64,000 nucleotides of DNA. Source: Ruminococcaceae bacterium R-25. Lineage in GTDB: Bacteria; Bacillota; Clostridia; Saccharofermentanales; Saccharofermentanaceae. The DNA lies in contig QGFZ01000001.1 in the NCBI GenBank assembly GCA_003149065.1, positions 806,001-870,000 of the forward strand, written 5' to 3'. Position 1 is the stretch's first letter. Each line of letters starts with the position of its first letter. Positions 33,570 through 42,294 of the stretch are shown here, piece after piece. A model generated the notes under the pieces. It saw only the letters and a program-made list of their open reading frames with translations, was not told the origin of the DNA and did no database searches. Made by a program: the position numbers and the translations under genes.

Positions 33570-35279
33570 TTAATATCTCTTGATCTTCTTAGAAGTATTC
33601 TTTTCGAACTCTGTCATTCTAAGGACTGTGTTCTTGATCTTCTTGTAGCTCTCGAGCTTCTCGTTGGTTGCCGTAACGACTTCCTTCAAGATGCCCATGA
33701 TCTGATCTTCAGTAGGATCTGTCTCGATTCCGAGCTTGCCCTTGATTTCTTCAAGATCAGGATAGATCGTAGCTGTTACAACGATATCGTCCTTAACCTC
33801 ATCGTTGACGCCGGATACGACAGACTCAGCGACGTAAGGAGACAGAGACAACAGATACTCGATCTCTTCAGGGAATACGTTCTTGCCGTTCTTTGCGATA
33901 ATAACGTTCTTCTTACGGCCTGTGATGATGCAGAAACCGTCTTCATCGATATATCCCAAGTCACCTGTGTGATAGTAGCCGTCCTTATCGAGTGCGATTG
34001 CTGTATTCTCAGGATCGTTGTAGTAACCCATGAAGTTGTTATCGCCCTTGGAGATGAACTCGCCGATGCCGTTTTCGTCAGGATCAAGGATCTTAACGTC
34101 GCAACCCGGCAAAGGCAGACCTGCAGCGTGGTTCTTGAAGAACTTGTCACGGTTGAGAGCCAGGATAGGTGCGCACTCTGTGAGGCCATAGCCCTGAACG
34201 CACTTGAAGCCCATTGTCTGGAAGAATGTGAGTATCTCAGGATTTACCGGAGCACCGCCCAGGATGATGAGTCTCATTCTGCCGCCGAAGATATCATGGA
34301 TCGGCTTAAAGAGCTTTCTTCTCATAGAAACGGGCAGATGCAGAGCGTTAGCGAGCTTCATACCTGTGGCGAGCTTTTTCGCCTTCTTGGGATCTTCCTT
34401 AAGGCCCTTCTGGATCTTCTTATAGAACAGTTCGAGCATTACAGGAACCATGAGGATACATGTAGGTCTTACTTCCTGGAGGTTCTGAGCGATGTAGCGG
34501 AGGCCTTCGCAGATACCTACGGTCGTGCCTCTATAGACCTGGCCCAAGAAGCCGCAGGTGCATTCATATGTGTGATGCAGAGGAAGAACCGAGAGCCATA
34601 CGTCATTGCGGTCAATGTAGAGCATTGAGAACATGGACATAAGGTTCTTGCAGATATTCTTCTGGCAGAGCATAACTGCCTTAGATTTAGCTGTTGTGCC
34701 TGATGTGAAGAGCAAAATAGTCATTTCTTCAGGATCGATGGTAGCTTCAGTGAAAGTCTTATCGCCTGCTGCGAGCTTCTCTTCACCGGCCTTCAGGCAG
34801 TCCTGATAGTAAAGGAATCTGTCGTCATCAAGCTTTTCGGTGCAGATCCAGTACTTGATCGTATCGACCTTGCCGTAAACCTGCTTAACGATGTCGAGCT
34901 TTGACTTGGAGAATACAAGGATCTCAACTTCAGCTCTTGTAAGCATGTTGAGAACGTCGTCTACAGGAAGCTCTTTGTCCAGAGGAACGATGCAGCCTGT
35001 GCCGTTGGTTGTTGCGAGATATGTTGTGTACCACTCATATCTTGTCTCGGCGAAGATCGCAATTCTGGCACCCTTCTTAACGGTGCTCATGAAATATGTG
35101 CCGAGTGAATCGATGTCGTGATCGTATTTTTCTGTGGAGATCGGGATATACTCGCCGCCCTTCTTCTCTTTTACGAGGAAAACAGGGTTCTGCGGGAATT
35201 CATGAAGTCTTTTCTTGATAACGTCTCTTAAGTTATGGATCTCTGTTACTTCATAGAGGCCTGAATACGGGTCTTTCAT
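33570..35279 (-). CDS. AMP-dependent acyl-CoA synthetase/ligase
   Basis: The 569-residue ANL-family enzyme has the AMP-binding P-loop LLFTSGTTAKSKAV (about 190), LILGGAPVNPEIL, GYGLTECAPILALN (A5), YYHTGDLGYIDEDGF (A7), ITGRKKNVIIAKNGKNVFPEEIE (A8) and a final KIKRY with the A10 lysine region (NTSKKIKRY). It joins a fatty acid or other carboxylate to CoA through an acyl-adenylate. ITGRKKNVIIxxNGKN is typical of FadD-like long-chain enzymes. Its ATG overlaps the pyrE stop (ATGA), so it is translationally coupled to the pyrimidine operon, an unexpected position. Confidence 0.9.
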   Translation of the reverse strand: MKDPYSGLYEVTEIHNLRDVIKKRLHEFPQNPVFLVKEKKGGEYIPISTEKYDHDIDSLGTYFMSTVKKGARIAIFAETRYEWYTTYLATTNGTGCIVPLDKELPVDDVLNMLTRAEVEILVFSKSKLDIVKQVYGKVDTIKYWICTEKLDDDRFLYYQDCLKAGEEKLAAGDKTFTEATIDPEEMTILLFTSGTTAKSKAVMLCQKNICKNLMSMFSMLYIDRNDVWLSVLPLHHTYECTCGFLGQVYRGTTVGICEGLRYIAQNLQEVRPTCILMVPVMLELFYKKIQKGLKEDPKKAKKLATGMKLANALHLPVSMRRKLFKPIHDIFGGRMRLIILGGAPVNPEILTFFQTMGFKCVQGYGLTECAPILALNRDKFFKNHAAGLPLPGCDVKILDPDENGIGEFISKGDNNFMGYYNDPENTAIALDKDGYYHTGDLGYIDEDGFCIITGRKKNVIIAKNGKNVFPEEIEYLLSLSPYVAESVVSGVNDEVKDDIVVTATIYPDLEEIKGKLGIETDPTEDQIMGILKEVVTATNEKLESYKKIKNTVLRMTEFEKNTSKKIKRY

Positions 35280-36130
35280 ACGTTTGCATATCCTTTCTCT
35301 ATGGCGAGCTCGGCACGTTCCTTGTTCTTACCGCCCTTAGCGATCTCCTGGGCGATGAAGTCCGGATTAGCCTTTAAGAAAGCTGTCATATATTCAGAAG
35401 GGTTCTCCAGGAAGTGGAGGATCATGGCCTTCTGTGTTTCATTAATAATACCATTAGATTCAGCTTCATCAAAAAGGTTCTTGTCGATTCCTGTAAGCGC
35501 ATGAAGCTCTACACCAAGGTTCTTAAGTACTTCCCTGCCGTTCTGGCATCTGTCAACTACTGCAACTGTATCTGTGATCTCAGAACCCAAACCTCTGATT
35601 ACAGGGATCCAAGCTCTCTCATAAGATGATGCCTCAGTGATGAGGTCAGCGATATGGAGGGCTTTCTTGCCCTTGAGGTCAACTCCCTTAGAATCAACTG
35701 CAGGACCGTCGATCTTTTCGGAATATACGGATGTCATGTCCTTGTAGATAGTAAGATGCGGTTTGCCAAGCAGATATGCGGGCATCATGGAGAAGAAATA
35801 GTCACGTCTCTCGCCGCCTGAGATGTAATCGAAGTCCAATCCCTTAGCTGCTTCAGCGAGCTTGTCGGATACCATCTTGAATGTGCCGCCCTTGTTGTAG
35901 TATGCGAGCATCATGTCGAAGATCTCTTCGGGAGCTGTGAGCTTGGAATCAGAGATAGCCTTCTCAATGCGCTTGAGGACTTCGCCTGCAGCTGCCTCAT
36001 TCTCCAAAAGGAAGTGTGTATTGATGAAGAAAGGTCCGAGCTTTCCTGATGTATACCAGAAAGGCTGGTTCTCAGGTGCTACCCTTACAGCTTTTGTTGC
36101 GAACAGTGCTTCGATTATCGTGTTTTCCAT
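35276..36130 (-). CDS. pyrE: Orotate phosphoribosyltransferase-like protein (long variant)
   Basis: The 284 residues are longer than the usual 190-230 of PyrE. The start (AVRVAPENQPFWYTSGKLGPFFINTHFLL) and YISGGERRDYFFSMMPAYLLGKPHLTIYKD agree with orotate phosphoribosyltransferase. The PRPP loop region reads LHIADLITEASSYERAW instead of the common DDVxTxGxS, a clear deviation. A helical C-terminal extension (about 215-284) has no match I recognise. It converts orotate plus PRPP to OMP. Position in the pyr operon, after pyrD, supports the call; no other pyrE candidate is present. A 70-bp gap with a hairpin precedes it. Confidence 0.8.
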   Translation of the reverse strand: MENTIIEALFATKAVRVAPENQPFWYTSGKLGPFFINTHFLLENEAAAGEVLKRIEKAISDSKLTAPEEIFDMMLAYYNKGGTFKMVSDKLAEAAKGLDFDYISGGERRDYFFSMMPAYLLGKPHLTIYKDMTSVYSEKIDGPAVDSKGVDLKGKKALHIADLITEASSYERAWIPVIRGLGSEITDTVAVVDRCQNGREVLKNLGVELHALTGIDKNLFDEAESNGIINETQKAMILHFLENPSEYMTAFLKANPDFIAQEIAKGGKNKERAELAIEKGYANV

Positions 36131-36158
36131 ATCTCTATCTCCTATGTCTTATTTTGAA

Positions 36159-36186
36159 ATCTGCACCGCTATACAGCAGTGCAGAT
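36159..36186 (-). promoter_or_regulatory. Intercistronic hairpin between pyrD and pyrE
   Basis: ATCTGCAC/GTGCAGAT gives a perfect 8-bp stem with an inner GCT/AGC pairing. It lies in the only real gap (82 bp) inside the pyr operon, just after the pyrD stop. Without a good T-tract it may be a processing or stability element, or a weak attenuator. Confidence 0.5.
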
Positions 36187-36200
36187 CTTAAGTCATATTT

Positions 36201-37118
36201 TTACCAGCGCTGCAAGGTGCCGGTAAGGTCCTTTAATGCCAAAGCGTTATCGGCACAGTACTTATCAAGATCTTCAGTGATCTTAACAGGAAGCGCCGGA
36301 TGAACGAGGCATGCCGTACCGATCTCAACAGCAGACGCGCCAGCGATCATGAACTCTACAACGTCTTCGTAAGATTCAATACCGCCGCAGCCAACGATCG
36401 GGATATCCAAAACAGTGGAAGCCTCAGCTACCATGCGGATGGCAACGGGCTTTACTGCAGGACCTGAATATCCGCCAGTGTTATTGGTAAGTACAGGTCT
36501 TCTTGTCTTTATGTTGATCCTCATGCCCATCAGCGTGTTGATGAGGACAACTGCGTCTGCTCCGCCCTCCTGGGCAGCCAGTGCCGTAGCCTTGATATCC
36601 GTAACATTAGGCGTGAGCTTGATCCACAAAGGAAGATCAGTAAGCGAACGAAGCTTAGCCGTAATAGCCTTGATTGCTTCAGGATCAGAGCCGATCGTCA
36701 TGCATCCTGCCTTAACGTTCGGGCATGAGAGGTTGATCTCCAAAGCATCGATCTTATCCTTATGAGGATCTAAGGTCTCTACCATCGCGATATAGTCTTC
36801 GAAAGAATGGCCAGCCACGTTAACGATAACGGCAGCACCTGATTCCTTCATGAAGTCCAAGTCATTTTCGATAAAGTAATGAACGCCGGGATTCTGAAGT
36901 CCTACGGAATTAAGCATTCCTGAAGCGCACTCGGCAACTCTTACACCGGGATTGCCGTTTCTCGGCTTAATGGTAAGGCCCTTACTTGAGATACCGCCAA
37001 GGATGGACAAGTCATAATACTCTGAGAGTTCACGGCCGAAGTTACATGTGCCTGAAGCTAAGATAATAGGGCTCTTAAGGTTTACTGAGCCTACATTAAC
37101 ATTCAAAGAAGCGCTCAC
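36201..37118 (-). CDS. pyrD: Dihydroorotate dehydrogenase B, catalytic subunit
   Basis: The 305 residues are a class 1B FMN barrel: SPIILASGTCNFG, GGISSKGLTIKPRNGNPG, a catalytic-type cysteine in VAECASGMLNSVGLQNPG, ALEINLSCPNVKAG, LPLWIKLTPNVTDI, TNNTGGYSGPAVKPVAIRMV, IVGCGGIESYEDV and MIAGASAVEIGTA. It oxidises dihydroorotate and passes electrons to NAD through PyrK. The start overlaps the pyrK stop by 4 bp, as expected for an obligate complex. Confidence 0.95.
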   Translation of the reverse strand: MSASLNVNVGSVNLKSPIILASGTCNFGRELSEYYDLSILGGISSKGLTIKPRNGNPGVRVAECASGMLNSVGLQNPGVHYFIENDLDFMKESGAAVIVNVAGHSFEDYIAMVETLDPHKDKIDALEINLSCPNVKAGCMTIGSDPEAIKAITAKLRSLTDLPLWIKLTPNVTDIKATALAAQEGGADAVVLINTLMGMRINIKTRRPVLTNNTGGYSGPAVKPVAIRMVAEASTVLDIPIVGCGGIESYEDVVEFMIAGASAVEIGTACLVHPALPVKITEDLDKYCADNALALKDLTGTLQRW

Positions 37119-37885
37119 CAGACCACCTCCTTGCTGTCAAAAACAGGGCCTTCCTTGCAGCACCTGACATTCTTAAATCCGTCAGGACCGTCATCCTTGA
37201 CCTTGACTGTGCAGCAGAGGCAGATGCCTGCGCCGCAAGCCATTCTCTGTTCCATGGAAACGAGGCAGTTAAGGCCTTTTGATTCAGCCCATCCTGCTAC
37301 GGCCTTCATCATGGGGATGGGGCCTACACAGCATACGAGAGTTTTCGCGGGATCTGCAATCGAGATAGTATCAAGGCCTGCAATTACAGTTCCCTTGATA
37401 CCACAGTCACCTGAATCTGTTGTCAGGATATATCCGTCTTTTTGAAGGATAACCTGATCTTTGCATCTGAAACCTTCACAAACTGTGACGTTTTTGCCCT
37501 GTGATGACAGTGTCTCATAAGCGAAGTTTATCGGGAACACACCCGTTCCGCCGCCTGTGAGGATAACGTTTTCGTAACCTTCGAAGTCAAAGCCGTTTCC
37601 TAACGGACCTAAGCAGTCGACAACAGTTCCAACAGTAAAATCAGCAATCTGTTCTGTGCCCTTGCCTACGACCTTAACGCCGATGTTGAAGGTGCCTTTT
37701 TCGCGGTCGACAGACGCAATACCGAAGGGGCGCTTTAAGAACATGGTGCCTGCCGAGATATTTACAAACTGTCCGGGAATAGCAAAACTTGCTATCTCAG
37801 GACATGAGAATCCGAGATAACAAGTATCGCTGTTTAAAAATTCTTTTGTAATTAATTTGATTTTATATTCTTTACGGGTTGCCAT
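37115..37885 (-). CDS. pyrK: Dihydroorotate dehydrogenase B electron-transfer subunit
   Basis: A 256-residue FAD/[2Fe-2S] protein: FLKRPFGIASVDREKGT (FAD-binding RPxx(I/S)), VILTGGGTGVFPINFAYETL (NAD-binding glycine loop) and a C-terminal cluster MACGAGICLCCTVKVKDDG...VRCCKEGPVF whose cysteines bind [2Fe-2S]. It relays electrons from PyrD FMN to NAD+. It ends 4 bp into pyrD and starts 4 bp after pyrF. Confidence 0.95.
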   Translation of the reverse strand: MATRKEYKIKLITKEFLNSDTCYLGFSCPEIASFAIPGQFVNISAGTMFLKRPFGIASVDREKGTFNIGVKVVGKGTEQIADFTVGTVVDCLGPLGNGFDFEGYENVILTGGGTGVFPINFAYETLSSQGKNVTVCEGFRCKDQVILQKDGYILTTDSGDCGIKGTVIAGLDTISIADPAKTLVCCVGPIPMMKAVAGWAESKGLNCLVSMEQRMACGAGICLCCTVKVKDDGPDGFKNVRCCKEGPVFDSKEVVW

Positions 37886-37889
37886 TAAA

Positions 37890-38843
37890 TTATACGTACT
37901 TACGGTTCATTAAAGCTGCGTTGAGCTTTTCTTTCATGTCTTCTGCTTCAAATCTTGCTGCCTTGCCGAAATCTTCGGGCTTGAAGAAATCTGCTTTCTT
38001 CTGCCATGCAGTCATGATGGATCTGGAAGCATTGACGATTCCGCCCTTTCCATATGCTGTAAAGCTTGCTACTGCCTCATCTGCTCCTGCGCCCTGAGCG
38101 CCGTAGCCCGGGATAAGCATGAATGTGTTAGGCATTCTCTTTCTGAGATCAACTGCCTGCTCAGGCCATGTAGCACCGATAACTGCGCCGACTGATGAGA
38201 AGCCTTCCTCACCGATCATGGGCTCGCCCCATTCAGCTACCTTGTCTGCTACTGCTTCATAGAGCTTTCTGCCGTCACCGAGTTCCAGATCCTGGAAATC
38301 GCCAGCAGAAGGATTGGATGTTCTTACTAAGCAGAAGATGCCCTTGCCGTCTCTTGCTGCTACATCGATGAAGGGCTGAACGCCGTCGATACCGAGATAG
38401 CAGTTAACTGTAGCAGCATCAAAGCCGCTCATCTCCATCGTCTCACCCAAAAGAATGGAGGTCTTGCCGATGATGCCCTCAGCATAAGCTGTAGCTGTGG
38501 AGCCGATATCGTTACGCTTGCAGTCACCGATAACGAGCATGCCCTTTCTCTGAGCATATCTTGCTGTAAGGAGCATTGTCTTGATCGCGTCAACACCGTA
38601 CATCTCATAGTAAGCATACTGGAGCTTAACTGCAGGTACGATGTCGTATGTATGGTCGATTATCTCTTTGTTGAAGAGCCAGATAGCCTTTGCAGTAGCC
38701 TTTGTGGCCTCTTCAGGGAAAAGCTGCTCGGCATAATGCTTGATGTGATCCGGAATGTAATCAAGCTTTGGGTCAAGGCCTATTACCGTAGGGTTATTAA
38801 CCTCAGCGATCTTTCTTACCAGACTATCAGCAAAGTTTTTCAT
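37890..38843 (-). CDS. pyrF: Orotidine 5'-phosphate decarboxylase (long type)
   Basis: The 317 residues match the longer PyrF subfamily: PTVIGLDPKLDYIP at the start, VPAVKLQYAYYE, the catalytic GDCKRNDIGSTATAYAEG (DxKxxDI-type Lys/Asp array), DGVQPFIDVAARDGKGIFCLVRTSNPSAGDFQ and FMLIPGYGAQGAG. It decarboxylates OMP to UMP. The ATG 38843 lies inside the end of pyrC (17-bp overlap) with GGAGG 9-12 bp upstream. Confidence 0.94.
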   Translation of the reverse strand: MKNFADSLVRKIAEVNNPTVIGLDPKLDYIPDHIKHYAEQLFPEEATKATAKAIWLFNKEIIDHTYDIVPAVKLQYAYYEMYGVDAIKTMLLTARYAQRKGMLVIGDCKRNDIGSTATAYAEGIIGKTSILLGETMEMSGFDAATVNCYLGIDGVQPFIDVAARDGKGIFCLVRTSNPSAGDFQDLELGDGRKLYEAVADKVAEWGEPMIGEEGFSSVGAVIGATWPEQAVDLRKRMPNTFMLIPGYGAQGAGADEAVASFTAYGKGGIVNASRSIMTAWQKKADFFKPEDFGKAARFEAEDMKEKLNAALMNRKYV

Positions 38844-40086
38844 AAGTGACTTTTCCTCCCATTACTGTCAATAATGTTTCGCCGTAGAGCTTCCAGCCGC
38901 CGTAAGGAGTATTCCTTGACTTAGAAAGCATCTTTTCCTTGTCGAAAGTAAATTCGTTCTCAAGGTCGAAGACTGCGAGATCTGCATCGTCACCTATGTT
39001 CATGCCGCCTCTTCCAAGCTTTAAGATATTGGACGGGCCGTAGCACATCAGGTCGATGAGTCTTTCCATTGAGATCTCACCTGTCTTAACAAGATAAGTG
39101 TACCCCAAAGCGAAGGCAGTCTCAAACCCTAATATACCATTCAAAGCGACAGAAAACTCACATACTTTCTCGTCAGCATGATGAGGAGCGTTGTCTGTGG
39201 CGATCGCATCGATCGTTCCGTCCTTGATTCCTTCGATGATCGCCTCAAGGTGATCTCTCGTTCTGAGTGGCGGATGCATCTTGAAGTTTGTATCGTATGT
39301 TTCGCACATATCGTCTGTCAGTGTGAAGTAATGAGGGCATGTCTCGCATGTGACCTTTACTCCCCTTGCCTTGGCATCTCTGATCATGCGGACGCCGCCC
39401 TTTGTGGAGACGTGGCAGATATGTACAGGGATATTAAGATATTCCGAAAGGATTATGTCTCTTGCGATCATGATATCCTCAGCTGCCGTAGGGATTCCCC
39501 TGATTCCGATCGTTGTGGATACCGTGCCTTCGTTCACTGCACCTTCCGAAAGGCTCTTGTCTTCGCAGTGATTAAGAACAGGAAGATCAAAGTCTGAAGA
39601 ATACTCCATGACCTTTCTCATGATGCCTGCATTCTTGATCGGGTGGCCGTCATCAGAAACTGCAACGATGCCAGCTTCCTTCATAAGGCCCATCTCTGAG
39701 ATGAGCTCACCGTCGATGCCTTTTGTAGCTGCACCGATCGGATAGACTCTGCAGTTGTCGGCTTCCTTGGCCTTCTTCATGATGCCGCTTATTACAGCCG
39801 CATTATCTGCAACAGGATTAGTGTTAGGCATCGGGCAGATAGATGTATAGCCGCCCTTAGCTGCGGAAGCCGTACCGGTCTTAATCGTCTCTTTGTACTC
39901 TCCGCCCGGTTCTCTTAAGTGGCAGTGCATATCGACAAGGCCGGGTGTAACGCACGCGCCTTTAAGGTCGATTACTCTGTCAGCATCTGCTTCAGCGAAC
40001 TCTGCTGCGAACTTGCCGTCAGCGATATAGATGTTTGATGTCTTGTCTTCATTGTATTTCTTAGCGTTCTTTAAGATTAATTTCAC
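38827..40086 (-). CDS. pyrC: Dihydroorotase
   Basis: The 419-residue amidohydrolase belongs to the class I type: VTPGLVDMHCHLREPGGEYKETI with the HxH zinc motif, YTSICPMPNTNPV, AVSDDGHPI, LNHCEDKSL, VHICHVSTKGGVRMI, CETCPHYFTLT and the catalytic Asp in IATDNAPHHADEK. It cyclises carbamoyl aspartate to dihydroorotate. It overlaps pyrB by 4 bp. Confidence 0.95.
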   Translation of the reverse strand: MKLILKNAKKYNEDKTSNIYIADGKFAAEFAEADADRVIDLKGACVTPGLVDMHCHLREPGGEYKETIKTGTASAAKGGYTSICPMPNTNPVADNAAVISGIMKKAKEADNCRVYPIGAATKGIDGELISEMGLMKEAGIVAVSDDGHPIKNAGIMRKVMEYSSDFDLPVLNHCEDKSLSEGAVNEGTVSTTIGIRGIPTAAEDIMIARDIILSEYLNIPVHICHVSTKGGVRMIRDAKARGVKVTCETCPHYFTLTDDMCETYDTNFKMHPPLRTRDHLEAIIEGIKDGTIDAIATDNAPHHADEKVCEFSVALNGILGFETAFALGYTYLVKTGEISMERLIDLMCYGPSNILKLGRGGMNIGDDADLAVFDLENEFTFDKEKMLSKSRNTPYGGWKLYGETLLTVMGGKVTYEKLC

Positions 40087-41012
40087 AGCTGGTTCCTCCT
40101 TGCCATGAGCAGGTATAGCACAGCCATTCTGACTGCTACACCGTTTGTTACCTGTTCATTTATTACCGACTGGTCGCAGTCGTAGACTGCTGTCGGGAGT
40201 TCAACACCGTGGTTGCAGGGGCCGGGGTGCATTAAGAATGCATCAGGCTTTGCCAGTGCCAGCATCTCAGGTGTGATTGCATAGAATTTTGCGTATTCTG
40301 CGATTGAGGGGAAAAGTGACTTCTGCTGGCGCTCGAGCTGTACTCTAAGTCCCATTACAGCGTCAGCATCCTTGATGCAGTCAGCGACAGAGTCAGCGAT
40401 CCTTACGCCCATGTTTTCGATTCCTACGGGCATCATGGTCTTAGGTCCGTAGACTGAGACGTTGGCGCCGAGCTTCTTTAATCCGATCGCGTTGGATCTT
40501 ACTACTCTTGAGTGATAGATATCGCCGCAGATCGCGATATTCTTGCCCTCGAAAGTATCGAAACGCTCATACATCGTTAGCATATCAAGAAGCGCCTGAG
40601 TCGGGTGCTCATTCATGCCGTCACCTGCATTTACAACGGATGCCTTGAGGTAAGGCGCGATAAAGTGAGGAGCGCCGGACTGGTTATGTCTCATGATGAT
40701 GATGTCTGTACCCATCATGTCGATCGTTCTTGCAGTATCAAGGAGCGATTCGCCCTTGTTTACAGAGCTTCCTGAAGTTGAGATGTTAGCCGAAGCCGAT
40801 CCCATGTACTTGGAAGCAAGCTCGAAAGAGAGCCTTGTTCTTGTTGAATTCTCATAGAAGAGCGTTACTACCGACTTGCCCTGAAGGTGTGAAGTCTTCT
40901 TGTTGGCAGACGAAATTACGAGCTTCATTGTTTTCGCTGTATCAAGGATCTCCATGATCTCTTCTGCGGTAAGCTGCTTCATACCGAGGAGATCTTTACT
41001 CTTAAGTCCCAT
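40083..41012 (-). CDS. pyrB: Aspartate carbamoyltransferase catalytic chain
   Basis: The 309 residues carry the carbamoyl-phosphate loop YENSTRTRLSFELA, the second-subunit loop SGSSVNKGESLLDT, IIIMRHNQSGAPHF, NAGDGMNEHPTQALLDM and MHPGPCNHGVELP. It makes carbamoyl aspartate. No pyrI regulatory chain follows, as usual in Gram-positives. The 1-bp overlap with pyrR (TAATG-like) couples translation. Confidence 0.95.
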   Translation of the reverse strand: MGLKSKDLLGMKQLTAEEIMEILDTAKTMKLVISSANKKTSHLQGKSVVTLFYENSTRTRLSFELASKYMGSASANISTSGSSVNKGESLLDTARTIDMMGTDIIIMRHNQSGAPHFIAPYLKASVVNAGDGMNEHPTQALLDMLTMYERFDTFEGKNIAICGDIYHSRVVRSNAIGLKKLGANVSVYGPKTMMPVGIENMGVRIADSVADCIKDADAVMGLRVQLERQQKSLFPSIAEYAKFYAITPEMLALAKPDAFLMHPGPCNHGVELPTAVYDCDQSVINEQVTNGVAVRMAVLYLLMARRNQL

Positions 41013-41563
41013 TATCCTTCCTCCTCCTTAAGCAGTATTACTCTGTCCTGGCCGTCGACTTCCTTAACTTCGACATCGATGTGCTCAGTGATAGCCGTAG
41101 GAACGTTCTTTCCGACATAGTCAGCTCTGAACGGCAGCTGTCTGTGACCTCTGTCGATAAGGATCGCGAGCTGGATATTAGCCGGGCGTCCCATATCAAA
41201 AATGTTCTCTATGGCAGCTCTTGTAGTTCTGCCTGTAAAGAGAACATCGTCAACTAAGATTAACTTCTTGTCATTTACATCAAAGGGAATATCCGTGCCG
41301 TTAACAACGGGGTGAGCTGAGAGCATCGAGAGGTCGTCTCTGTAGAAAGTGATATCAAGGATACCCATCGGCACCTTAACGCCTTCGATCTCTTCTAACA
41401 GCTTTCTGATACGGGTTGCAAGAGGCACGCCTCTTTTCTGGATTCCGATGATCGCGACATCCTTAAGTCCGTCGTTACGCTCAACGATCTCATGCGAGAT
41501 CCTTATGAGGGCACGGGACATAGCCGCTTCATCCATCAGTTCATGACCGGGAATTAAGACCAT
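41012..41563 (-). CDS. pyrR: PyrR bifunctional pyrimidine operon attenuator / uracil phosphoribosyltransferase
   Basis: The 183 residues match PyrR: MDEAAMSRALIRISHEIVERN, VAIIGIQKRGVPLATRI, the PRPP loop LILVDDVLFTGRTTRAAIENI and AILIDRGHRQLPFRADYVGKNVPTA near the end. It binds UMP/UTP and the pyr leader RNA and so promotes termination when pyrimidines are ample. It is the first gene of the operon it controls; a recognisable binding loop lies about 100 nt upstream. GGAAGGAG precedes the ATG and is part of the terminator stem. Confidence 0.96.
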   Translation of the reverse strand: MVLIPGHELMDEAAMSRALIRISHEIVERNDGLKDVAIIGIQKRGVPLATRIRKLLEEIEGVKVPMGILDITFYRDDLSMLSAHPVVNGTDIPFDVNDKKLILVDDVLFTGRTTRAAIENIFDMGRPANIQLAILIDRGHRQLPFRADYVGKNVPTAITEHIDVEVKEVDGQDRVILLKEEEG

Positions 41564-41677
41564 AAAAAAACTCCTTCCGCCTGTTATATGTGGTTATGCA
41601 CCACCCGTCCGGCTAGAAAGGAATCCGTAAAAGCAAGTATATGTTGTTTACAGCCACTTACGGCCTCGCCGGACCGT
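41564..41677 (-). promoter_or_regulatory. PyrR-type transcription attenuator in the pyr leader
   Basis: Read on the minus strand: (1) anti-antiterminator ACGGTCCGGCGAGGCCGT (41660-41677), matching the PyrR consensus UCCxGxGAGGCY in its loop; (2) antiterminator pairing of GTCCGGC (41668-41674) with GCCGGAC (41607-41613); (3) terminator formed by TCCTTTC...GCC (41611-41622) and GGCGGAAGGA (41571-41581), then seven Ts directly before the pyrR ATG. The three structures exclude one another. The terminator 3' arm contains the pyrR Shine-Dalgarno site, so the same fold could also block translation. Confidence 0.85.
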
Positions 41678-41697
41678 TTAAAGTTTTGCTGTAATGA

Positions 41698-41726
41698 ATT
41701 CTATATTTAATGGGAGATAAATGCAA
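41698..41726 (-). promoter_or_regulatory. pyrR: Promoter of the pyr operon
   Basis: On the minus strand TTGCAT (41721-41726), 17 bp and TAGAAT (41698-41703) form a sigma-A promoter. Transcription should begin near 41690, giving a leader of about 127 nt that contains the attenuator. Confidence 0.7.
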
Positions 41727-41761
41727 GGAAGTAAATGTGTCATTTTTCCCGCTTTCCGCCC

Positions 41762-41794
41762 AAACAAAAACTGCACCACTTAGGCGCGGTGCAG
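41762..41794 (-). terminator. Terminator of the lipoprotein gene at 41820
   Basis: CTGCACC/GGTGCAG (41771-41794) encloses a 10-nt loop; the minus strand continues TTTTTGTTTG. It lies 26 bp after the lipoprotein stop and insulates the pyr promoter. Confidence 0.9.
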
Positions 41795-41819
41795 TCTTAG
41801 AAAACTATAAAAAATAATA

Positions 41820-42215
41820 TTATCTCTTAAACTTAACGATATCGCTGCCGTCCAAAGACCTTATCGTCAGTTCGTCTGATGAAACGGAATAAGTGAACGT
41901 ATAGACTGTCTTTCCATATGAACCGTCGTCAGGATAAAGGAGAAGATGACCTTCCTTATCGTCTACCTCGTATCTTCCGGATTCAGCAGAGATGCTGCTG
42001 GAAAAACCGACATGATCGGTGCTGCTGACTCTCTTGTACGTACCGTTCTTTTCGAATTCGAGCTGGCCGTACTCATCCTTGAGCTTTGAATAGCCGGAGT
42101 TATAGCTGAACTGCTTCCACTTGCCGACGAACTTGTCCTTATCGCCGCAGGCCGTAAAGCCGAATAAAACACAGAGCAGCAATAAGACAGATAATGCCTT
42201 GACACCCTTTCTCAT
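41820..42215 (-). CDS. Small lipoprotein with lipocalin-like domain
   Basis: ATG 42215 with GGGAGG upstream gives 131 residues. The signal peptide ends in a lipobox GFTAC (Cys at about 23). The mature part is a small beta-rich domain: VGKWKQFSYNSGY, QLEFEKNGTYKRVSSTD, GRYEVDDKEGHLLLYPDDG, VYTFTYSVSSDELTIRSLDG. This GxW...F...DGTY...GxYxx...L pattern is typical of lipocalin-like/DUF5640 proteins that are common in clostridia. It is anchored to the outer membrane face. The gene at 44332-44739 is a paralogue. Function unknown. Confidence 0.8.
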   Translation of the reverse strand: MRKGVKALSVLLLLCVLFGFTACGDKDKFVGKWKQFSYNSGYSKLKDEYGQLEFEKNGTYKRVSSTDHVGFSSSISAESGRYEVDDKEGHLLLYPDDGSYGKTVYTFTYSVSSDELTIRSLDGSDIVKFKR

Positions 42216-42294
42216 ATAGACCTCCCGTAACATAAAACCATAAAGCACAAAAATTTGATTATCTGAATTATAACAAACAATTTGTCACGAATTA

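Noticed and set aside
33558-34628. Long plus-strand frame opposite the acyl-CoA ligase
   Set aside because: It is the antisense shadow of a clear ANL ligase with all motifs; its own translation is unlike any family.
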